Origin: JAJPXI01 sp051867655
GTDB taxonomy: Bacteria; Bacillota; Clostridia; Oscillospirales; Oscillospiraceae
NCBI GenBank assembly: GCA_051867655.1
Contig: JBJDYV010000112.1
Coordinates: 1-5,022 of the forward strand
Reading direction: 5' to 3'
DNA: 5,022 bases
Part shown: piece by piece, positions 1-5,022 of the stretch
How the letters are laid out: every line of letters starts with the position of its first letter
Numbering within the stretch: position 1 is the first letter of the stretch
Made by a program: the position numbers and the translations under genes
Notes under the pieces: generated by a model
Told to the model about the DNA's origin: nothing
Databases searched by the model: none
Seen by the model: the letters and a program-made list of their open reading frames with translations, nothing else

Positions 1-71
1 GCGTCAGCGTTCGTAACGCATTAGCCGCGGGCCTTGCCCGCATAAACGATCATTTACAGTCTCCACATGTC

Positions 72-109
72 AAAAAAATAAGAGGAAGCGGAAAATCCGC
101 TTCCTCTTA
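72..109 (-). terminator. Rho-independent terminator of the cooS-cooC-acsB unit
   Basis: Positions 79-92 and 96-109 form a perfect 14-bp inverted repeat (core GAGGAAGCGGA / TCCGCTTCCTC) with a 3-base loop at 93-95. Read on the minus strand, the stem is followed directly by seven T residues (the A run at 72-78), the classic intrinsic terminator layout. It begins about 100 bases after the acsB stop codon and so should end the operon transcript. On the plus strand the stem is followed only by a short CTTTT, so termination in that direction would be weak at best. Confidence 0.93.
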
Positions 110-148
110 ACTTTTGGCTAATTATCTGCCACAGGAACGAATCGAGCG

Positions 149-182
149 GTACCCGGGAGGCCTTCGTCACCTGCCCAGGTAC
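149..182 (-). other. Possible 3' UTR stem-loop after acsB
   Basis: In the minus-strand transcript, 174-182 (GUACCUGGG) can pair along its full length with 149-157 (CCCGGGUAC). That gives a 9-bp stem with one internal G-U pair around a 16-base loop. It starts about 30 bases after the acsB stop codon and lies before the terminator. No U tract follows, so it is not itself an intrinsic terminator. It could protect the 3' end or be a processing site, but its role is unknown and chance pairing is possible in G+C-rich sequence. Confidence 0.3.
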
Positions 183-212
183 GTCACGAATTGCCTGCGG
201 GCGCTGCTTGCA

Positions 213-2345
213 TTACATGTCGAAGGGCTCCATGCTCAGGACGGGATGGCCCACCTCGGACAGGTAGTTCAGCAGCTCCTCGGGATCCTCGGTGCAGATG
301 GTCTCGTCGGCGATCATGTCGGTGAAGTTCTCCACGCCGTACATCTCCAGAGCGGTGGCGTCCAGACGCTCCCGCATCTGATCCTTCAGGATCTTGGGCA
401 GCCAGACGATACGGCCGGGGCCGCCTTCGGCAGCGATGAACTTCTTGGAGGCGATGAAGTGCTTGCCGTGGCCCATGAAGCCGGGGGTCTGCACGCCGCC
501 GCCGGTCATGGAGGCCATTTCGGAGAAGGTCATGCCCAGGGGGGTCATGCCGGCATGCTCCCGGCAGGTGATGACCACGCCCATGGAGACAGGCTCCACG
601 CCGCAGATGCATTCGAAGCAGCCGCAGCTCGTCATGGGATCCTGGAACAGGGAGTACAGGGTCACATGCTCCAGAGCGCCGTGGGAGTACTTGTTGACAG
701 CCTCGTCCACGTCCTCGTAGCGGCCCAGGTTCTCGTCGATGCAGCGGTCCTTGGGGACGATCTGGCAGGGGCCGGTGGGATCCAGCTCGTTGGTAGCCTT
801 GGCGTCCAGCCAGGACACGGCGCCGCACAGGCCCAGACGCTCGGGGGTGACGATACACACGTGGCTGGGGGAGAAGGCCTGGCACATGATGCAGGTGTAG
901 AACTGATCCACGGACTCGTCGGTCATGCTCTTCAGACGGTCGTCACGCTTGTTGAAGATCTCGTTGGCGTGAGCGCGCAGCTCGGCGTTCTTTTCGGGAC
1001 CGACAACGATCCGGACCTGGCACTTGTCCACAACGGCGTCGAACTCGCTCTTGATCTTGGCGTACAGGACCTCGCCGATGTGCTTGAACTTGAAGCCCGC
1101 CTCGAAGTCCGCCTTGGAGATACGGATGCGGATCATGTCACGCTGACCGGTGTGCATAACGCCCTCGATGCAGTTTAAGTAGGAGTGGATCTTCCGCTCC
1201 ATGACGGACTCGAAGTCGGGCTGCATGGACTTGCCGGCGACCTCTACGGTGTAGCTCAGGGAGATCTTGGAGCCCACGGGGATCTCGTCGATCTCGGGGC
1301 CGTCCACGATGATCTTGTGGTCCTCCACCTCGCTGGCTTCCTTGGTCTGGACCAGCTCGAAGCAGTCCACACGGGAGCCGTCCACTTCCACCTGCATGTC
1401 GCCCCGGCGGATGATCTCGCCCTCGAAGGCGGTGGCGAAGGACACGGGGATGTCGATGTTGGTGATCTTCAGCTTGATGTCCCGGGCCTCCAGAGAGGTG
1501 GCGTTCCACTTGGAGGTATCCAGCTGCTGGATCAGGGACTTGGGAACCCGGAACATGTTCTCGGTCTCGTTGGAGACGACGGGGAAGCCCAGGCAGATGG
1601 CGCCGGCGCCGTAGGAGACGATCTCGTCGGACAGGGGCTTGTAGGCGTTGACGAAGGCCCGGACGCGGTCCATGGTGTACTTGGACAGGGCGGGGAAATC
1701 GCCGGGGGTGATGTTGCCGAAGATCAGGGCAGCCCGCAGCGCCACGGAGACGATGTGGACGACGGACTGCATCTCGTAGCCCAGAGGCACCACGCGGACG
1801 TTCTCGCCCATCTTGTAGCCCGCGTCGGCGCACTGCTTGATGCACTCGCCGGTGAGGCTGACCAGAATGCCCTGGCCCTGGTAGGACTTGACCAGAGCCA
1901 CGGTCTCAGCGGGATCCTCCGCGCCGCCGATGATAACGGCCACGCCGGGGATATCGCCGGTGACCAGGGGAACGCCCAGGTTCCGGACGAAGGCGTCGGT
2001 CAGGTGGCCCAGCTCCGGCTCGGTGTAAGGCTCCGCGCCATGGAGGTACTTCAGGGCCTCCAGGAACTCGGCGCACAGGGCGGAAGCGATGCCGGACTCG
2101 AAGGCGTCATGCAGACGGTTGTTCCGGGTCATCTTGGCCTTGATGGTATCCATGGCGGCCTTCATTTCGCCCAGGTTGGTGATCTTGACGCCGGTCACCG
2201 CGTAGTAGCAGGGCAGGCTATAGGCAGTGCCGGGGAAGGACACAGGCTCACTCTCGCCGTAGGTGGCGATGGCCTCATCAATGGCGGCTACGGTACGGGC
2301 GTAGTTGTAGTCGTTACCGCCAAAAACTCTTTCAAAAAGTGTCAC
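213..2345 (-). CDS. acsB: Acetyl-CoA synthase, CODH/ACS complex subunit AcsB (EC 2.3.1.169)
   Basis: This 710-residue cytoplasmic protein condenses CO (from CO dehydrogenase), a methyl group (from the corrinoid iron-sulfur protein) and CoA into acetyl-CoA. The A-cluster ligands are all visible. C485, C488, C497 and C507 (CIMC, then HVC, then GLC) have the 3-9-10 spacing of the Moorella enzyme's C506/C509/C518/C528, which hold the [4Fe-4S] cube. C574-G575-C576 matches the C595-G596-C597 motif that binds the distal nickel. F491 matches the Moorella gating residue F512. The C-terminal region GGGxQTPGFMG (about 615-625) and SKKFI (633-637) is typical of the family. Length is close to the usual 700-730, and the N-terminal CODH-contacting domain (about 1-300), absent from archaeal CdhC, is present. 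The start is GTG, chosen because a perfect AGGAGG lies 7 bases upstream and the reading fits the family N-terminus. It lies 36 bases after cooC and is probably cotranscribed. Two extra cysteines (C579, C581) follow the CGC motif. Identification is secure. Confidence 0.97.
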   Translation of the reverse strand: MTLFERVFGGNDYNYARTVAAIDEAIATYGESEPVSFPGTAYSLPCYYAVTGVKITNLGEMKAAMDTIKAKMTRNNRLHDAFESGIASALCAEFLEALKYLHGAEPYTEPELGHLTDAFVRNLGVPLVTGDIPGVAVIIGGAEDPAETVALVKSYQGQGILVSLTGECIKQCADAGYKMGENVRVVPLGYEMQSVVHIVSVALRAALIFGNITPGDFPALSKYTMDRVRAFVNAYKPLSDEIVSYGAGAICLGFPVVSNETENMFRVPKSLIQQLDTSKWNATSLEARDIKLKITNIDIPVSFATAFEGEIIRRGDMQVEVDGSRVDCFELVQTKEASEVEDHKIIVDGPEIDEIPVGSKISLSYTVEVAGKSMQPDFESVMERKIHSYLNCIEGVMHTGQRDMIRIRISKADFEAGFKFKHIGEVLYAKIKSEFDAVVDKCQVRIVVGPEKNAELRAHANEIFNKRDDRLKSMTDESVDQFYTCIMCQAFSPSHVCIVTPERLGLCGAVSWLDAKATNELDPTGPCQIVPKDRCIDENLGRYEDVDEAVNKYSHGALEHVTLYSLFQDPMTSCGCFECICGVEPVSMGVVITCREHAGMTPLGMTFSEMASMTGGGVQTPGFMGHGKHFIASKKFIAAEGGPGRIVWLPKILKDQMRERLDATALEMYGVENFTDMIADETICTEDPEELLNYLSEVGHPVLSMEPFDM

Positions 2346-2352
2346 GGTTTTT

Positions 2353-2358
2353 CCTCCT
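2353..2358 (-). promoter_or_regulatory. Ribosome binding site of acsB (supports GTG start)
   Basis: On the minus strand this reads AGGAGG, the full anti-16S consensus, with 7 bases to the GTG at 2343-2345. It fixes GTG as the start codon; the strong site may compensate for the weaker initiator. It lies inside the 36-base gap after cooC, so acsB has its own translation start and does not depend on coupling. Confidence 0.88.
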
Positions 2359-2381
2359 ATATTTGTTTCGATGAATCCGTA

Positions 2382-3149
2382 TCATTCATCACGGTCTAGA
2401 ATCGCTTTGATTTTCCGAATTTCTTCGATTGCCGTGGGGCTGAAGTCGTAGGGAGATTTTCCCTGCCGGTCGGCGTCCATGACCTCCAGGTTGTAGTGGA
2501 TGAAGCCCAGCAGGTCCTCTTCGGGAATGGAATCCCGGATGAACTGCTCATCCCGGTCATCCCGGACCTTGTTGGCCACCACCCGGACCTGCTTCACGCC
2601 CAGGTCGGAGGCCAGGCGCTTGACGTTGCGGTAGGTCTGCACGGACCGTGCGCCGGGCTCGATGACCACGATAAACTGGTCCATATTGGCCGCGGTACCT
2701 CGGCCCAGGTGCTCCAGGCCCGCCTCCATGTCCATAATGACCACATCGTTCTTGCGGTAGGTCAGGGCAGACAGGATGGCTTTCAGCATCACATGCTCGG
2801 GACAGACGCAGCCGCTGCCCCCAACGTCCACGGTGCCCATGACCAGCAGCTTCACGCCGTTAATGTCCTTGGAGAAGGTGTCGGGGATATCCGCCACGTA
2901 GGGATTCAGCTTGAAGAACTTGTTGGCGGCGTTGGCCCCGGTGCGTTCCTCCACCAGGGTGCGCATTTTGGAGATGGGGACGATGGCGTCCACTTCCTCC
3001 TGGCTCAGGCCCAGGGCCAGTCCCAGGTTGGCGTCGGGATCCACGTCGGCGGCCAGAACGGTCCGGCCTTCGTCGGCGTAGAGCCGGGCCAGGGTAGAGG
3101 CCAGGGTGGTTTTTCCCACGCCGCCCTTACCGGTAATCGCTACTTTCAT
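2382..3149 (-). CDS. cooC: CooC-type nickel-insertion ATPase for CODH/ACS maturation (CooC/AcsF family)
   Basis: This 255-residue P-loop ATPase of the SIMIBI/MinD class is needed to load nickel into CO dehydrogenase or acetyl-CoA synthase. At the N-terminus, GKGGVGKTT (residues 7-15) is a deviant Walker A with the signature lysine K8. DVDPDANLG (35-43) is the switch I region with the conserved aspartates. C114-V115-C116 is the CxC motif that, in the Carboxydothermus CooC1 dimer, binds metal at the subunit interface. DMEAGLEHLGRGT (140-152) is the Walker B/switch II region typical of CooC. There is no signal peptide or membrane segment, so it is cytoplasmic, and the length is normal for the family (about 250). 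The ATG is preceded by TGAGGT 7 bases upstream. Its place between cooS and acsB fits a dedicated maturation factor. Sequence alone does not settle whether it serves CODH (CooC), ACS (AcsF) or both. The neighbours and the CxC motif make a general NifH/MinD protein unlikely. Confidence 0.94.
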   Translation of the reverse strand: MKVAITGKGGVGKTTLASTLARLYADEGRTVLAADVDPDANLGLALGLSQEEVDAIVPISKMRTLVEERTGANAANKFFKLNPYVADIPDTFSKDINGVKLLVMGTVDVGGSGCVCPEHVMLKAILSALTYRKNDVVIMDMEAGLEHLGRGTAANMDQFIVVIEPGARSVQTYRNVKRLASDLGVKQVRVVANKVRDDRDEQFIRDSIPEEDLLGFIHYNLEVMDADRQGKSPYDFSPTAIEEIRKIKAILDRDE

Positions 3150-3156
3150 TGGAAAG

Positions 3157-3162
3157 ACCTCA
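3157..3162 (-). promoter_or_regulatory. Ribosome binding site of cooC
   Basis: The minus strand reads TGAGGT, a partial match to the Shine-Dalgarno consensus, 7 bases before the ATG at 3147-3149. It supports this start codon, which also places the Walker A motif at the usual distance from the N-terminus. Confidence 0.7.
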
Positions 3163-3199
3163 ATATTGTGAAATTATCCGAAAACAGCCAATCCTATTA

Positions 3200-3318
3200 A
3201 GATATAAGATATTAGATATTAGATATGAGATATAAGATAGGGTAACATATCTTATATCTTGTATCTTATATCTTGTATCTTATACCTTATATCTCTATAT
3301 CTCTATATCTCATATTCT
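3200..3318. repeat. A+T-rich heptamer array in two opposed halves between cooS and cooC
   Basis: On the plus strand, 3200-3234 is five consecutive 7-mers of the form AGATATN (last base A, T, T, G, A), followed by a decayed sixth (AGATAGG, 3235-3241). After a short spacer the reverse complement form begins. 3246-3294 is seven consecutive 7-mers close to NATATCT: CATATCT, TATATCT, TGTATCT, TATATCT, TGTATCT, TATACCT, TATATCT. The period then changes to 8, with CTATATCT twice (3295-3310) and CATATTCT (3311-3318). The halves meet as a perfect 12-bp inverted repeat (3228-3239 with 3248-3259, 8-base loop), with imperfect pairing further out. The array occupies most of the 188-base gap between two genes of one transcription unit and contrasts sharply with the G+C-rich surroundings. 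A 7-bp period cannot hold a reading frame, so it is non-coding. Its function is unknown: it could be a slippage-prone simple repeat, a dispersed genomic repeat, a protein-binding array or an mRNA structure affecting expression of the downstream genes. Confidence 0.9.
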
Positions 3319-3337
3319 GGCTTACGGAACAGACGGC

Positions 3338-5022
3338 TCAGATGCCCAGGGCGGCGCGCTTGGCTTCGATGCAGTCGATCATCTTGTCGCCCAGCTTCTC
3401 GATGTCGGTCTCCACCACGAACCGGGCCTCGACCCAATCCTTGATGCCGTGGTCACCCTGCAGCAGGGCGGTGACTTCCTCGGAGCCCTTGGAGTAGGGA
3501 TCCACGCCCAGGAAGGTCTCGATACCGGTAGCCACAACGTAGTTGCCGATGGAGACGGCCTTCTCGGACATCCATTCGGGAGCGCAGCCCACCACGGGAA
3601 CCTGGGAGATGTTGATGCCCCAGTCCTTGGCGATGTCGGAGGCCAGGATCATCATACGGGAGATATCCACGCAGGAGCCCATGTGCAGGACAGGAGGAAT
3701 GCCTGCCAGCTCACACACCCGCTTCAGACCCGCGCCGCAGTATTCCTTGGCCTTGTCGGGATCCATCAGACCGGCCTTGGCGGCAGCCTGAGCGGCACAG
3801 CCGGAGGCAATGACGATGATGTCGTTCTCCAGCATCTTCTTCATCAGACCGATGTGGGCGGAGTCGGGACGGACCTTGGGGTTGTTGCAGCCGACCATGG
3901 CCACAGCGCCGCGAAGGACGCCGGAGTGGACGCACTCGACCAGGGGCTTGGTGGTGCCGAACTCGTCCAGCTGAGAGTTGGCCACGCCGTCCAGAACCTT
4001 CTTGATGGCTTCCACAGAGTAGCCCACACGGGCGTTCTGCTTGAGGTTGGGGATGTTCACCAGATCGTTGTTCCGGTTCTTGAAGTTCTCGATAGCCAGC
4101 TTTACGATGGCCTTGGCGTTCTCACCGGCGGTGGCGGCGGAGAAGCGGATGAACTCAGAGTCGGGCATCCGGGCGATGGGAGAGGTGGTGATGAACTTGG
4201 TATGGAAGCACTTGCTCAGGGGGCCCAGTGCGGGGAAGATGCACTGCACGTCCACCACGATGGCTTCGCAGGCGCCGGTGAGAACCACGTTCTCCTGGTT
4301 CAGGTAGTTGCCCGCCATGGGGACGCCGTGACGCATGGCAACCTCGTTGGAGGTGCAGCAGACGCCGGAAATGGTGATGCCCTTGGCGCCCATGCTCTTG
4401 GCGTAGGCGATCATCTCGGGATCGTTGGCGTAATAGACGATCATTTCGGACAGGCTCGGGTCATGGCCGTGGACTACGATGTTGACGTTGTCCTTCTCCA
4501 TAACGCCCAGGTTGGCGGTGGTGTCCACGGGCTTGGGGGTGCCGAACATAACGTCGGAGAACTCGGTGCCCATCATGGAGCCGCCCCAGCCGTCGGACAG
4601 ACCGGCCCGCAGGGACTGACGGATCAGGGCTTCGGGCAGAGAGGAGCAGCCCATATGGGTCATGTGCATGGACTGGGAGACCTCCCGGTCGATGGCCCGG
4701 GGCTCGATCTCGGCCGCATGCCACAGCTGCTGGGTGTGCTCGGGAGCCCGCTTCAGGAAGCGCTGGGTGCCGAAGGGCTTGCCGTACTCCAGCAGGCCGA
4801 TCTCGGCCATTTCGTGGGCCAGGTCGTAGATGTCCTTGCCCTCGGTCTCCACGCCCCACTCCTTGGCGATGCGGATCAGCTTCTCCGGGTCCTTGACCTG
4901 GTAGTTGCCGCCTTCCTTGGTCTGGTACAGGGTGTGCATGATCTCACGGCCATGGTCGGAGTGTGTGGCGGCGCCGCCGGCGGTGAAGCGCAGGTAGTTA
5001 CGGCCCACGATGCCGTGAACGT
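3338..5022 (-). CDS. cooS/acsA: Anaerobic CO dehydrogenase catalytic subunit CooS/AcsA, 5' end cut by the window (EC 1.2.7.4)
   Basis: This is the Ni-Fe-S enzyme that interconverts CO2 and CO and feeds CO to acetyl-CoA synthase. About 560 residues are visible; numbering here starts at the valine codon at 5006-5008. The C-cluster ligands are H182 (HGHDP), C218 (GVCCTSNE), C256 (VDVQC), C374 (GCNNPK), C404 (SGCAAQ) and C446 (GSCVD), plus the catalytic lysine K483 (SEKAV). C218, C256 and the N-terminal H16 all sit 77 residues below their equivalents in Carboxydothermus CODH-II (C295, C333, H93). About 75-80 N-terminal residues, with the B- and D-cluster cysteines, therefore lie beyond the right edge. 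The frame stays open to the edge: codons for V, H, G and I precede the GTG at 5008, so that GTG is an internal valine and not the start. The C-terminus is complete (TGA at 3338-3340). It is followed by the heptamer array and cooC. Linkage to acsB supports a CODH/ACS role over a stand-alone CO-oxidising one. Confidence 0.96.
   Translation of the reverse strand, partial: VHGIVGRNYLRFTAGGAATHSDHGREIMHTLYQTKEGGNYQVKDPEKLIRIAKEWGVETEGKDIYDLAHEMAEIGLLEYGKPFGTQRFLKRAPEHTQQLWHAAEIEPRAIDREVSQSMHMTHMGCSSLPEALIRQSLRAGLSDGWGGSMMGTEFSDVMFGTPKPVDTTANLGVMEKDNVNIVVHGHDPSLSEMIVYYANDPEMIAYAKSMGAKGITISGVCCTSNEVAMRHGVPMAGNYLNQENVVLTGACEAIVVDVQCIFPALGPLSKCFHTKFITTSPIARMPDSEFIRFSAATAGENAKAIVKLAIENFKNRNNDLVNIPNLKQNARVGYSVEAIKKVLDGVANSQLDEFGTTKPLVECVHSGVLRGAVAMVGCNNPKVRPDSAHIGLMKKMLENDIIVIASGCAAQAAAKAGLMDPDKAKEYCGAGLKRVCELAGIPPVLHMGSCVDISRMMILASDIAKDWGINISQVPVVGCAPEWMSEKAVSIGNYVVATGIETFLGVDPYSKGSEEVTALLQGDHGIKDWVEARFVVETDIEKLGDKMIDCIEAKRAALGI

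Noticed and set aside
140..160. Resemblance to a cloning-vector polylinker (GGTACCCGGG with a nearby GAGC)
   Set aside because: Only a ten-base core matches and the flanking sites do not fit. The region continues naturally between acsB and its terminator, so chance is the better explanation than vector contamination.
184..885. Arginine/proline-rich minus-strand frame overlapping acsB, with similar frames at 1138-1845, 3711-4029 and 4461-4859
   Set aside because: These are out-of-frame readings of acsB and cooS on the same strand; the Arg/Pro/Gly-rich composition is typical of shifted G+C-rich coding sequence.
114..1178. Long plus-strand open frame opposite acsB (354 codons)
   Set aside because: It is antisense to the well-supported acsB. 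Its predicted protein is rich in H, G, A, L, V and D in a pattern typical of the reverse complement of G+C-rich codons, with no recognisable domain and no ribosome binding site.
1185..2399. Long plus-strand open frame opposite the first half of acsB (404 codons)
   Set aside because: Same shadow composition, wholly antisense to conserved acsB sequence and lacking any known motif.
3173..3178. Possible cooC promoter -10 box (GATAAT on the minus strand)
   Set aside because: The hexamer resembles a -10 box, but only a weak -35 (CTTAAT) lies 17 bases upstream, and A+T-rich sequence yields such matches by chance. A separate cooC promoter is possible but not supported well enough to annotate.
2496..3200. 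Plus-strand open frame opposite cooC (234 codons)
   Set aside because: It mirrors cooC codons, has no family resemblance and runs into the intergenic sequence only because that lacks stops in this frame.
3200..3318. CRISPR array
   Set aside because: The units are 7-8 bases, contiguous and without unique spacers, and the orientation flips midway. This is a simple-sequence array, not CRISPR.
3259..3497. Plus-strand small frames starting MYLIS or MYLIP that look like membrane peptides
   Set aside because: The hydrophobic Ile/Leu/Tyr run is simply the heptamer array translated, and the rest is antisense to the 3' end of cooS.

Overview
The window holds part of a Wood-Ljungdahl (reductive acetyl-CoA) gene cluster. 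All three real genes lie on the minus strand, so transcription runs from right to left: carbon monoxide dehydrogenase catalytic subunit (cooS/acsA, cut by the right edge), then a CooC-type nickel-insertion ATPase (cooC), then the acetyl-CoA synthase subunit (acsB). A strong intrinsic terminator closes the unit near the left edge. The bacterial type of AcsB (full length with its N-terminal domain, unlike archaeal CdhC), the G+C-rich coding sequence, the strong AGGAGG-type ribosome binding sites and the U-tract terminator suggest an acetogenic or WLP-carrying Firmicute (Clostridia). A gut Oscillospiraceae-like genome is my guess from codon and base usage, not something the sequence proves.

Layout: 1-71 is flanking sequence past the terminator, possibly the leader of a further minus-strand gene. 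72-109 is the terminator and 110-212 the acsB 3' untranslated region, with a possible second hairpin at 149-182. 213-2345 is acsB, with a GTG start and a perfect AGGAGG. 2346-2381 is a 36-base gap. 2382-3149 is cooC. 3150-3337 is a 188-base intergenic region filled mostly by a striking A+T-rich heptamer repeat array in two opposed halves. 3338-5022 is cooS, whose frame stays open through the right edge.

How the genes work together: CooS reduces CO2 to CO at its Ni-Fe-S C-cluster. CO passes to the A-cluster of AcsB, which joins it to a methyl group from the corrinoid protein and to CoA to give acetyl-CoA. CooC is an ATP-dependent maturation factor supplying nickel to one or both enzymes. All metal-ligand residues of AcsB and all C-cluster ligands of CooS that fall inside the window are present, so the system looks functional. 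The corrinoid protein (acsC/acsD) and methyltransferase (acsE) genes are not in this window.

The enzymes are a known system. The least explained element is the palindromically arranged 7-bp repeat array between cooS and cooC.
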